From an uncultured Candidatus Saccharibacteria bacterium (GTDB lineage: Bacteria; Patescibacteriota; Saccharimonadia; Saccharimonadales; Saccharimonadaceae): a DNA stretch of 33,949 bases. Shown piece by piece: positions 15,788-23,174 of the stretch. The notes below the pieces were generated by a model that did no database searches, was not told the origin of the DNA, and saw only the letters and a list, made by a program, of their open reading frames with translations. The stretch's first letter is position 1, and each line of letters starts with the position of its first letter. The stretch spans positions 1 to 33,949 of the forward strand of contig CAMYBM010000004.1 in assembly GCA_947253995.1 (NCBI GenBank), read 5' to 3'. The position numbers were made by a program, and so were the translations under genes.

Positions 15788-17497
15788 TCACTTGCCTTGT
15801 TCGAGTTCGCGATAAGCGATTTTGCCAACTTTTGTTTTCGGTAAACTTTTGCGAAATTCGATAGCACGCGGTAATTCATATTTGGCAAGATATTGATTGC
15901 ATAAGGACATAATTTCGTTTCGAATTTCGGAGTTTGGTCGCACGCCGTCCTTAAGAACGATGAAAGCTTTTGCGATCTTGCCGCGATAGGGATCAGGTAT
16001 CCCAACTACGCTAGACATTAACACTTGAGGATGCTTACATATAACGCTTTCGACTTGGCTTGGATAGATATTGTAACCGCTACTAATGATAATGCGTTTT
16101 AAGCGCTGTTTGAAATAAATGTAGCCGTCTTCATCCATATAGCCAATATCGCCAGTATGTAGCCAAATTCGCCCGTCAGCATGTTTTTGCAGGGCCTTAT
16201 TTGTTTCTTCAGCGTCATTAACATATCCGGTCATTAGGTTGGGGCCGGTAATTATAATTTCGCCTAGCTCACCATAAGGTTTATCGATGTCGGTGTCGGG
16301 TTCAACAATGCGGTAGAATACATCTTGTACTGGTATGCCAATAGTATATGGTCGGTAGCTGTCCTCTGGCGTAACACACGATACGGATAAACATTCAGCC
16401 AGTCCGTAACCTTGGATAAGGTTAGCCTTGCTTCCGCCTTTGCGAAGCAATTTTTCTACATCTTGTTTGAGTGTGTCGTCCAACAAATCGCCGCCAGAAA
16501 TTGCCAGCTCGATGAAGCTTAAGTCAAGGCGTTTGATTCTGCGGTTGCGCAATAGGGCTTCGTACAATGTGGGTACGCCAACCATTAGATTTGGTCGACT
16601 ATGACGCAAGATGCGATCAAAACGTTTGACGTCAAATTTTGGATACATATTGACTTTCATTGCGTTAACAAACATAGCATGTATCCCTACGGCTAGGCCG
16701 AAACCGTGAAAAATTGGCATAATACCAAGGATGCTTTTACCGGTTACGGCAAAGTTGGGAAACATCTCGCGTACCTGCAATGCCATGGAATTGAAAGAAA
16801 GATTGCTAAGAGCTACACCTTTAGGTAGGCCGGTAGTTCCGCCGCTGTAAATAATTGCAGCAATGTCTTTGCTTTTAGTGTGAACATTAATATCGCCGTA
16901 GTAGCGCACACCTTTGGCAATGAACTCTTGCCAGAGAATAACTTTGTCGCCGCGAGGAGGATCTTGCTTTTTATGAAGTAGAGGTATTAATGACGCTAGT
17001 TTCATGCCGTAGCGTGGAACAAAAGGTAGGGATTCTAGCGGATCAATAACAATGATCTTTTCAACGAGCGTATCATCTAGCACTGGCTTAACTGATGGCC
17101 AAGAAACATTAATCATAACTAGCCAGCGGCTGGAAGTAAGATTGAGGTAGTGCTTTATTTCTTCTGGTGCTGAAAGGGGGTGAAAAATGTTAGCAATTGC
17201 ACCAATTTTATTTAGTGCGTAAATGGCGTAGATTGCTTCGGGGATATTGGCGCTACAGATTGATACGACATCGTTGCGCTTTACGCCCATGGCACGAAAA
17301 CTACGGGCGGCTTGATTGACGCAGTGCATTAAGTCATCATAACTAATTAAGTTACCAAAATAATCGATGGCGGTTAGATTAGGGTTTTTAATCGCAGTTC
17401 GCTCTACTAAATCGTACATTGATATATTGGGGTACCGCAAAGACTTCTTGCGGTTGCCGTAAGACTTGAACCAGGGTGCCTTAGGTTTTTTTACCAT
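15788..17497 (-). CDS. AMP-forming acyl-CoA/acyl-ACP ligase (FadD-like)
   Basis: 569-aa ANL-superfamily adenylating enzyme, most like long-chain fatty acid ligases. It activates a carboxylic acid with ATP and loads it on CoA or ACP. P-loop-like motif IYSGGTTGLPKG (216-227), GYGLAECLSV, the hinge WLHTGDIGYMDEDGYIY, RLKRIIISSGYNIYPSQVE and the C-terminal catalytic lysine in LPKTKVGKIAYREL. No TM segment. It lies 21 bp behind plsC on the same strand. This acyltransferase/ligase pair is what the fused enzyme Aas carries in one chain, so recycling of lysophospholipids or incorporation of host fatty acids is a reasonable inference. Acyl specificity cannot be read from sequence. Confidence 0.9.
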   Translation of the reverse strand: MVKKPKAPWFKSYGNRKKSLRYPNISMYDLVERTAIKNPNLTAIDYFGNLISYDDLMHCVNQAARSFRAMGVKRNDVVSICSANIPEAIYAIYALNKIGAIANIFHPLSAPEEIKHYLNLTSSRWLVMINVSWPSVKPVLDDTLVEKIIVIDPLESLPFVPRYGMKLASLIPLLHKKQDPPRGDKVILWQEFIAKGVRYYGDINVHTKSKDIAAIIYSGGTTGLPKGVALSNLSFNSMALQVREMFPNFAVTGKSILGIMPIFHGFGLAVGIHAMFVNAMKVNMYPKFDVKRFDRILRHSRPNLMVGVPTLYEALLRNRRIKRLDLSFIELAISGGDLLDDTLKQDVEKLLRKGGSKANLIQGYGLAECLSVSCVTPEDSYRPYTIGIPVQDVFYRIVEPDTDIDKPYGELGEIIITGPNLMTGYVNDAEETNKALQKHADGRIWLHTGDIGYMDEDGYIYFKQRLKRIIISSGYNIYPSQVESVICKHPQVLMSSVVGIPDPYRGKIAKAFIVLKDGVRPNSEIRNEIMSLCNQYLAKYELPRAIEFRKSLPKTKVGKIAYRELEQGK

Positions 17498-17506
17498 AGT
17501 GCTATT

Positions 17507-17515
17507 ATTGTATCA
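17507..17515 (-). promoter_or_regulatory. Extended -10 in front of the acyl ligase gene
   Basis: Minus strand TGATACAAT with 9 nt to the ATG at 17497. It lies within the short plsC-ligase gap and predicts an internal, nearly leaderless transcript in addition to read-through from plsC. Confidence 0.5.
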
Positions 17516-17518
17516 GAT

Positions 17519-18163
17519 TTAAGATATTTTTGGTGGTGACTTTGACGGATTGCGCGCTGGTTGCCCACTAAGTAGGTTGAGCCGTCCGTGAGGGGGTATT
17601 TGTTGATATAATCGAGCAATACTACTGCGAAGTTGATAATTGTCGATTGCAATATCTCCGCTCAGTTGGAGAGGTTTGCCAAATATGATCGATGAGCGTT
17701 GTCGAAAGAGCTTGGGTTTGCCATTAATTGCAAATGGTATGATCGGTTTATGGGTAATATGCGCTAAGCGGACCGCGCCGGTCTTAAATGGCAGTAGTTC
17801 GTCACTCTGTTTCCATCGGGTCGTACCTTCGGGGAAAATTAGTACAATTTTATTAGCAGTCAACAGTTCGCGGGCGTGGGCCATTGATGTCTTAGGGTTA
17901 TCGCGGTCTACACGAATAATATCAAGCCAATTTAATAATAGACTTACGGGGAAGCGGAACAATTCGCGCTTTGCCATAAAGTGTGGGAATCGGGGGCAAT
18001 AAATGCCAATAGTAAGGGGATCGTGGTAACTAATATGGTTTCCTACAAGAATAGCCCCACCGCGCGGTAACCGGAGTTTGTTGGTTGGTTTAGGCCTCCA
18101 GATTAGCCAATAAAACGGCTTAATGATAATGTGAGCTAGAAAAATAATTAAACGATCCTGCAC
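17519..18163 (-). CDS. plsC: 1-acyl-sn-glycerol-3-phosphate acyltransferase-type enzyme
   Basis: 214-aa LPLAT-superfamily acyltransferase. Catalytic NHISYHD (HX4D, about residues 42-48), block II-like MAKRELFRFP, block III FPEGTTR and block IV PIIPFAINGK are all present in the right order. A hydrophobic stretch at about 8-20 is likely the membrane-contacting N-terminal helix. The start codon is GTG at 18163, with TATAAT 7 nt upstream. It heads the plsC-acyl ligase pair and is divergent from rarA across a 27-bp gap. It is a second PlsC-type gene in the window, distinct from the truncated one at the left edge; one may act on phosphatidic-acid synthesis and the other on lysolipid repair. Confidence 0.92.
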   Translation of the reverse strand: MQDRLIIFLAHIIIKPFYWLIWRPKPTNKLRLPRGGAILVGNHISYHDPLTIGIYCPRFPHFMAKRELFRFPVSLLLNWLDIIRVDRDNPKTSMAHARELLTANKIVLIFPEGTTRWKQSDELLPFKTGAVRLAHITHKPIIPFAINGKPKLFRQRSSIIFGKPLQLSGDIAIDNYQLRSSIARLYQQIPPHGRLNLLSGQPARNPSKSPPKIS

Positions 18164-18170
18164 AACTTAA

Positions 18171-18183
18171 ATTATATTATAAT
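18171..18183. promoter_or_regulatory. Abutting divergent -10 boxes, plsC (-) and rarA (+)
   Basis: TATAAT on the minus strand at 18171-18176 (7 nt before the plsC GTG) and TATAAT on the plus strand at 18178-18183 (7 nt before the rarA ATG). Both predict leaderless transcripts. The corresponding -35 zones fall inside or at the edge of the opposite gene and are poor matches. Confidence 0.6.
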
Positions 18184-18190
18184 TAAGTGT

Positions 18191-19384
18191 ATGAATGAAC
18201 AACCGTTGGCTGAGCGTTTGCGTCCGCACGATTTACATGATGTAATCGGACAAGATGCCGCAGTTGAGCTACTACAGCAAATTATTAAAAGTAATCGTCC
18301 GAGTTCGCTAATTTTTTGGGGAGGACCGGGTACTGGTAAGACTACTCTAGCTAGAATATTTGCGCATGATCTGCAGGCTGATTTTGTGGAACTATCGGCC
18401 GTTAATGCGAAGCGGGCGGATATTGATCAGGTAATTGAGCGTGCTAGGCAAAATTGGAACTTGCGCATTCGGACAGTAGTATTTGTTGATGAAATTCACC
18501 GTTTTAACAAGGCACAGCAGGACGCTTTTTTACCCCACGTTGAGTCTGGCCTAATCGTCTTAATTGGTGCGACTACGGAGAACCCGTCGTTTGAAGTTAT
18601 AGCGCCATTGATCTCGCGTTCACGTGTAGTTGTATTGAATCAGCTAACTAAAATGGATCTAAGGCGTATTATTAAGCGCGCGGTTAAACTATTGCGGATT
18701 GAAACTACACCTGATTTAGCGTTAATAGATTTAATAGCAGAGTTGGGTCACGGAGATGCGAGAGCTACCTTGGGCATTTTAGAGTTGGCTGTAATATTGG
18801 CAGGTAAAAAGCCATTAGATAAAGATATGATCATAAAAGCAGCCGGGACTCACGCGCCGCGTTACGATAAATCGGCGGATGATCATTATAATTTAATTAG
18901 TGCTTTTATTAAGTCAATGCGCGGCAGTGATGAACGAGCGGCGTTGTATTATCTTGCGCGTATGATTAGTGCAGGGGAAGATCCCAAATTTATTGCTCGG
19001 CGCATGATCATTTTTGCCAGTGAGGATATTGGCTTAGCGGGCAATGGTGCACTCTCGCTTGCAACCAGTGCTTTCTTAGCCTTAGAGCGGGTTGGCCTAC
19101 CGGAAGGAGGTATTATTTTATCGCATGTTGTAGTAGCATTGTCCCGATCGCATAAATCGCGCGAGACTTATGATCTATGGCGTCAGGCGGAAGAGGCCGC
19201 TAAGCAATTTCCGGACGCTGAGGTGCCGTTGTATATTCGCAATGCGCCAACTAAGTTGATGAGTGACTTGGGATACGCTAAAGACTACCAATGGCGCGCT
19301 GGGTTTCACCATGCTAAGAAATATTTGCCGCCAGAAGTTGATGATTTTTATAGGCGTTTGTCAAATAGTTCTAAAGATCATTAG
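18191..19384 (+). CDS. rarA: Replication-associated recombination protein A
   Basis: 397-aa AAA+ ATPase (RarA/MgsA, WRNIP1 family), acting at stalled replication forks. LAERLRPHDLHDVIGQD at the N-terminus, Walker A GGPGTGKTTLA (about residues 45-55), the family signature VDEIHRFNKAQQDAFLPHVE (Walker B) and sensor 1 GATTENPSFEVI. The C-terminal helical oligomerisation domain keeps EDIGLAGNGAL and the ending LGYAKDYQWRAGFH. Length is within the family range. No Shine-Dalgarno site; the -10 box is 7 nt upstream. Its last 14 bases overlap the convergent CDP-alcohol transferase gene. Confidence 0.96.
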   Translation: MNEQPLAERLRPHDLHDVIGQDAAVELLQQIIKSNRPSSLIFWGGPGTGKTTLARIFAHDLQADFVELSAVNAKRADIDQVIERARQNWNLRIRTVVFVDEIHRFNKAQQDAFLPHVESGLIVLIGATTENPSFEVIAPLISRSRVVVLNQLTKMDLRRIIKRAVKLLRIETTPDLALIDLIAELGHGDARATLGILELAVILAGKKPLDKDMIIKAAGTHAPRYDKSADDHYNLISAFIKSMRGSDERAALYYLARMISAGEDPKFIARRMIIFASEDIGLAGNGALSLATSAFLALERVGLPEGGIILSHVVVALSRSHKSRETYDLWRQAEEAAKQFPDAEVPLYIRNAPTKLMSDLGYAKDYQWRAGFHHAKKYLPPEVDDFYRRLSNSSKDH

Positions 19385-20033
19385 CGTGTTTTGCGTTTTT
19401 GTAGTAGGCGAGTGCTGCACTTGTTCCTAGAATTCCAGCAGCGGTTACGGCAACTTTACCGATTAGATTGACTGGGCTGTACGGAGAGATTTGTTCTGTA
19501 GTATGGGCCAGGTTTAGCCCAATTGTAGCTGCAAGAGCTGTCCACCGTGAAGCTTCGGCAACTTTGCCGATTGGCAAAGTATAAGGTTCTTGGTGTAAAG
19601 CAAATTTAGCTATACCATTAACAGCCCAACCCGCCGCTTTAGGCGCGTAAATTATAGCAGCATCGGTCGGGCTAAGTAGATTTGCTGCAAGTGCAGTTTT
19701 GATAAGTATAGCGCTTTTTGCTCCGTCAGTTATTGAATCACACCAACGTCCAGCAGGATAGTTTGCTACGCGAGTTTTACGTGCTACGAAGCCATCGAGT
19801 ACATCGCAAGCTGCACCGATAGCAATTGCCCCTACGCCTTGAGAAATATTACCCTGTTTGATTTGGTTACAGCCGGCTATAACTAGTCCGAGTCCAGCTG
19901 CGCTGATTAGGTTAGGTATAGTGGCTATGCCGTAGGTACTTTCGGCAACGCGTTGGGCAGAACTTAGTTTTTTACCGTGTAGTTTATCTATCTGTGGCAT
20001 GGGGGTGGTAGCCGTAGGGAATTTTCCTAGCAT
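19371..20033 (-). CDS. CDP-alcohol phosphatidyltransferase family membrane enzyme
   Basis: 220-aa integral membrane enzyme of the family that joins a CDP-linked lipid to an alcohol acceptor (glycerol-3-phosphate, inositol phosphate, serine and so on). The catalytic signature D-x2-D-G-x2-A-R-x9-G-x3-D-x3-D is intact: D77, D80, G81, A84, R85, G95, D99, D103. The x9 spacing is one longer than the most common x8. Four to six hydrophobic segments flank it. The first ~25 residues are a polar extension. PgsA (phosphatidylglycerophosphate synthase) is one candidate, but the acceptor is not determinable. Its start overlaps the upstream unknown gene by 7 bp, so the two are coupled. Confidence 0.85.
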   Translation of the reverse strand: MLGKFPTATTPMPQIDKLHGKKLSSAQRVAESTYGIATIPNLISAAGLGLVIAGCNQIKQGNISQGVGAIAIGAACDVLDGFVARKTRVANYPAGRWCDSITDGAKSAILIKTALAANLLSPTDAAIIYAPKAAGWAVNGIAKFALHQEPYTLPIGKVAEASRWTALAATIGLNLAHTTEQISPYSPVNLIGKVAVTAAGILGTSAALAYYKNAKHANDL

Positions 20034-21118
20034 TGTTCCCCCGTGATCTGCTCTATGACGGCAGTTTTAAGTCTGTAATCTGGTGTGCCTTTGGCGATGG
20101 CATAATTGTCGAGTGATTCGGTGAGAATTTTAATTTGGTCTTGACTATACCAAGCCTTGATCCAAGCGGAGTTGACTGCAAGGTAGCGCATTATAGCGCG
20201 CCATAGGGCAATTGGGCAGTTGATGGCGTAAATAGCTTGCACGATAAGATGTAGAGAATTGCACGTAGCGCACCTATGCACGACCTTATTAGTGAATTGA
20301 TCAGCTAGATAATCTTCATCTAATGCACCAATAATGCTGCTAGCTGTAGGCAAGGTTTTAAGTGCGGGCGCGCTATAACTGTGGTCAACAAAGTTTTTAA
20401 GTAATTTGAGTAGCATGCTACCTAGTTGGATGGTAGGTAGTGCCGGTAAATCATATTGAATTGAAGAATGTGCGTTGACTATAGTACTGTAGACTTGGTC
20501 GGGATTTGAGCGTAATTGCTTAAGTCGAATGGCTAGATCTGACTGATTATGTATTAGCAGCTGATGATTTTGATCAATAATGCCAGCATTAATTAATTCA
20601 TTAGTAATACGCAAAAGATTAGCTTCGTCTAAACAGAAGATATCTCGGAGGTAGTCTAAATTACTCGATTTGAGGATGATCAATGATCGAGCTGCGTCTC
20701 TAAGCGTAAGCTTGCCGCGGCGATTGCGGACTATTTTGCTAATGGCAAGTATAGTATCGGTATTTGTTTTGTTAGAACGGTTAGCTTGCTGCAACTTGGT
20801 ATAGGTTGTAGCGGTAAGAGATTTTAGCTTGAAGGTGTCTTTGTACAATAGACTATATTTACCCCAGATGATATTGGAGTCTTGACGATAGGTTACAGTG
20901 ACACTATTATCCAAACAAATAGTTTTATAAGGACTATGATCACTAAGTTGTTTCTGCGCATTGATTAATTCGTTAAAAATAGGATCAGCTTTGCTATCAT
21001 GATCAAATTCGAACATGGTAGCTGAATCGTCAGTGGCTACATACGCTAGTAAATGTTGAACAGACCGTTCGTTGTCGTAAGTCGTCTCTATATATAGAAC
21101 ATTATCTAATATGATCAT
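20027..21118 (-). CDS. Unknown soluble protein, coupled to a CDP-alcohol transferase
   Basis: I do not recognise this 363-aa protein. It has no signal peptide or TM segment. The N-terminal ~100 residues are mixed beta/alpha. Residues 118-190 are helical with a pattern that could be a winged-helix (DTILAISKIVRNRRGKLTLR...ITNELINAGIIDQNHQLLI). The C-terminal half is helical and contains one C-x2-C pair (C283, C286, HRCATCNSLH) without an evident second pair. The ATG has a good GGGAGAG Shine-Dalgarno site and a -10 box 23 nt upstream. It overlaps the downstream CDP-alcohol transferase by 7 bp, so the two are cotranslated and may share a task in lipid-head chemistry or its control. Confidence 0.75.
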   Translation of the reverse strand: MIILDNVLYIETTYDNERSVQHLLAYVATDDSATMFEFDHDSKADPIFNELINAQKQLSDHSPYKTICLDNSVTVTYRQDSNIIWGKYSLLYKDTFKLKSLTATTYTKLQQANRSNKTNTDTILAISKIVRNRRGKLTLRDAARSLIILKSSNLDYLRDIFCLDEANLLRITNELINAGIIDQNHQLLIHNQSDLAIRLKQLRSNPDQVYSTIVNAHSSIQYDLPALPTIQLGSMLLKLLKNFVDHSYSAPALKTLPTASSIIGALDEDYLADQFTNKVVHRCATCNSLHLIVQAIYAINCPIALWRAIMRYLAVNSAWIKAWYSQDQIKILTESLDNYAIAKGTPDYRLKTAVIEQITGEQC

Positions 21119-21141
21119 AACTCTCCCGCATCTATAATGGT

Positions 21142-21147
21142 ATTATA
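21142..21147 (-). promoter_or_regulatory. -10 box for the unknown 363-aa gene
   Basis: Minus strand TATAAT, 23 nt before the ATG at 21118, giving a leader of ~16 nt that carries GGGAGAG. No clear -35. An exception to the leaderless pattern. Confidence 0.45.
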
Positions 21148-21183
21148 CCGCATTTTAAAGAATAGAGTATAAGCAAAATATAG

Positions 21184-21212
21184 TTGCATTTTGCTATGAT
21201 ATTTGATACAAT
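21184..21212 (+). promoter_or_regulatory. Promoter of tRNA-Leu(TAG)
   Basis: TTGCAT (21184-21189), 17-nt spacer, TACAAT (21207-21212), ending 18 bp before the tRNA. Confidence 0.7.
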
Positions 21213-21230
21213 ATCGTAGATAACCAATTC

Positions 21231-21315
21231 GCGCGAGTGGTGAAATTGGTATACACGTATGCCTTAGGAGCATATGCCTTCGGGCGTGGAGGTTCAAGTC
21301 CTCTCTCGCGTACCA
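21231..21315 (+). tRNA. tRNA-Leu (anticodon TAG)
   Basis: 85-nt class II tRNA: acceptor GCGCGAG/CTCGCGT (terminal pair is G1:U72), anticodon stem TATGC/GCATA with loop CTTAGGA, long variable arm TGCC-TTC-GGGCG, T-loop TTCAAGT, A73 and encoded CCA. Confidence 0.95.
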
Positions 21316-21323
21316 GATATTAT

Positions 21324-21345
21324 TTGCCCCAGTGGGGCAATTTTT
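21324..21345 (+). terminator. Intrinsic terminator of tRNA-Leu(TAG)
   Basis: 7-bp stem TTGCCCC/GGGGCAA with loop AGT, followed by TTTTT. Confidence 0.85.
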
Positions 21346-21360
21346 AGTGCGCTTTTGGTG

Positions 21361-21369
21361 TGATATAAT
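21361..21369 (+). promoter_or_regulatory. Extended -10 of the FAD-linked oxidase gene
   Basis: Perfect TG-n-TATAAT, 6 nt before the ATG at 21376, predicting a leaderless mRNA. No Shine-Dalgarno site. Confidence 0.65.
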
Positions 21370-21375
21370 AGAAGC

Positions 21376-22998
21376 ATGAGCAAAATTGGGGACTATTTAA
21401 ACCAGCGATTGGTTGGAGAGGTGTTATCAAATGATAATATTCTAGAAAAATATTCAGTAGACGGTAGTATTTTGCAGATTACGCCAAAGTTGGTTGTATT
21501 CCCCAGAACTATAAACGATGTACGCAAAACAGTGCGTTTTTCTTGGCGCATGGCTGAGCGCGGTCAAGCAGTTACAGTCGTAGCGCGTGGGTCTGGGTCT
21601 GATCCAACTGGAGGTTCGCTAACTGATGGCATTGTGATATCTATGCAGAGCCATATGAATCATATTATGGAGATTGATACCAAATCGCGCTTAGTTCGAG
21701 TGCAGTCCGGTATTAAATTGATGGCGCTGCGCGAAGCTTTAGCGACATATGGTCTGAAGCTTCCTTTTGATGATGGATCAACCAGTGAGCGCACTATTGG
21801 AGGATTGATTGGATCTAATGCTGTTACTGATGTATCGCCCAGCGCTGGCAGTGTACTTGATGCTATAGACAGCTTGGAAGTGGTTTTGTCTAACGGAGAA
21901 GTTATCCAGACGGGTAAGCTTAATAAGCGCGAGCTAAGCTCTAAAAAAGGATTAGAGTCAATGGAAGGCGATCTGTATCGTTTTGTAGACTCATTAATTG
22001 AGGATAATCCGGACGCTATTGATATGGTTAGTGCGGGTAGGGCGCTTAACTGCACTACGTACGCATTAGATTTGGTTAAAGATCGTTCGGGTAATTTTGA
22101 TCTCACGCCGTTATTTGTTGGTTCGCAGTGCCGCTTAGGAATTGTTACTCAAGTGATCTTCCGCCTCACGGACACGGTAGATGATACCGCAATGTTGGGC
22201 GTTGCATTGACAGATGATCAAGATGAAGCCGACCTGATCAATAGGCTAATGAAACTAGAGCCTAGTGAATTTACATTTATTGATGGGAGGACCTTAAGGC
22301 TGATGCAGGATGTTACTGGTTATCAGCCGTGGCATGTTATTACCCAGGATATGCCAAAAGCATTGCTGTTTGTTACGTTTGATGGCAAGCATCGAAATAA
22401 GCATCTTCGTCAAGCTGGCAAAATTCTTGATTCAGTCGATATTACTGATGCCAAAGTTGCATTATCTCCAGAAGATTGTTTAATGATTAGGACCCTGCGT
22501 GATGCTACCTATATTGTCAATAATTATGATAGTCGTTACGGTACGGCAATTCATTTGATGGATAATATTGCGGTTGCGCCAGAGGATACGTTTACGCTAG
22601 TTGAGCGTTTGCGCGATTTATTGGACAAGAGACATATCAAAGCGGGTGTTTGGGGAAATATTGGGTCCGGTTTAGTAACAGTTCGGCCAATTGTAAATCT
22701 TGCCAGTCTTGGACATCGGCAAGCAATTTTCGGGTTACTGTCTGAAATTACTAAACTTACGCGCGAATTAGGTGGGAATATCGCTGGGTCTGGTGGTACC
22801 GGCATGCTATTAGCCCCATATGCGCGAGCGGCAGAGCAAAGTGAAGTAACTAGGTTGTCAGATAGTCTAAAGCATGATTTTGACCCATTAAATATTTTTA
22901 ATGGAAAGCCTGATGCACATGATCAAGATTTTTTGGTGCGCAGCTTGCGTAAGTCATATACCGTCCCGCATATTGATGAGTATAATATTCGCGCGTAG
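21376..22998 (+). CDS. FAD-binding (GlcD/PCMH-type) oxidoreductase
   Basis: 540-aa flavoprotein of the FAD/FMN-containing dehydrogenase group (glycolate oxidase GlcD, D-lactate dehydrogenase relatives). The PCMH FAD domain spans about 30-220: FPRTINDVRKTVRF, the pyrophosphate-binding VVARGSGSDPTGGSL and TIGGLIGSNAV, and SLEVVLSNGEVI. The C-terminal substrate/cap domain ends with a variant of the GlcD tail, HDFDPLNIFNGKPD. There is no Cys-rich iron-sulfur region or transmembrane segment, so the electron acceptor is unclear. It lies alone between two leucine tRNA genes, with its own extended -10 promoter. Oxidation of a hydroxy acid is likely; the substrate is not identifiable. Confidence 0.85.
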   Translation: MSKIGDYLNQRLVGEVLSNDNILEKYSVDGSILQITPKLVVFPRTINDVRKTVRFSWRMAERGQAVTVVARGSGSDPTGGSLTDGIVISMQSHMNHIMEIDTKSRLVRVQSGIKLMALREALATYGLKLPFDDGSTSERTIGGLIGSNAVTDVSPSAGSVLDAIDSLEVVLSNGEVIQTGKLNKRELSSKKGLESMEGDLYRFVDSLIEDNPDAIDMVSAGRALNCTTYALDLVKDRSGNFDLTPLFVGSQCRLGIVTQVIFRLTDTVDDTAMLGVALTDDQDEADLINRLMKLEPSEFTFIDGRTLRLMQDVTGYQPWHVITQDMPKALLFVTFDGKHRNKHLRQAGKILDSVDITDAKVALSPEDCLMIRTLRDATYIVNNYDSRYGTAIHLMDNIAVAPEDTFTLVERLRDLLDKRHIKAGVWGNIGSGLVTVRPIVNLASLGHRQAIFGLLSEITKLTRELGGNIAGSGGTGMLLAPYARAAEQSEVTRLSDSLKHDFDPLNIFNGKPDAHDQDFLVRSLRKSYTVPHIDEYNIRA

Positions 22999-23010
22999 TA
23001 GCAATCGGTA

Positions 23011-23019
23011 TGGTATAAT
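23011..23019 (+). promoter_or_regulatory. Extended -10 promoter of tRNA-Leu(CAG)
   Basis: TGGTATAAT, ending 8 bp before the tRNA 5' end at 23028. No good -35. Confidence 0.6.
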
Positions 23020-23027
23020 TGGAGTAC

Positions 23028-23113
23028 GCGCGCATGGCGGAATTGGTAGACGCGCTAGCTTCAGGTGCTAGTGAGCTTAGCTCGTGGAGGTTCAAGTCCT
23101 CTTGCGCGTACCA
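23028..23113 (+). tRNA. tRNA-Leu (anticodon CAG)
   Basis: 86-nt class II tRNA: acceptor GCGCGCA/TGCGCGT (again G1:U72), anticodon stem CTAGC/GCTAG with loop TTCAGGT, variable arm GAGC-TTA-GCTC, T-loop TTCAAGT, A73 and encoded CCA. Confidence 0.95.
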
Positions 23114-23124
23114 GGCATTGTTTT

Positions 23125-23147
23125 AACCCGACGAAGTCGGGTTTTAT
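23125..23147 (+). terminator. Intrinsic terminator of tRNA-Leu(CAG)
   Basis: 8-bp stem AACCCGAC/GTCGGGTT with loop GAA, followed by TTATT. Confidence 0.8.
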
Positions 23148-23158
23148 TAACTTAAGCG

Positions 23159-23167
23159 TGATAAAAT
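23159..23167 (+). promoter_or_regulatory. Extended -10 of glgB
   Basis: TGATAAAAT, 7 nt before the ATG at 23175, predicting a leaderless mRNA; no Shine-Dalgarno site. Confidence 0.6.
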
Positions 23168-23174
23168 AATAGTT

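Noticed and set aside
21115..21297. 60-codon minus-strand frame antisense to tRNA-Leu(TAG) and its promoter
   Set aside because: It covers a promoter and most of a tRNA, has no protein-like composition and no ribosome-binding site.
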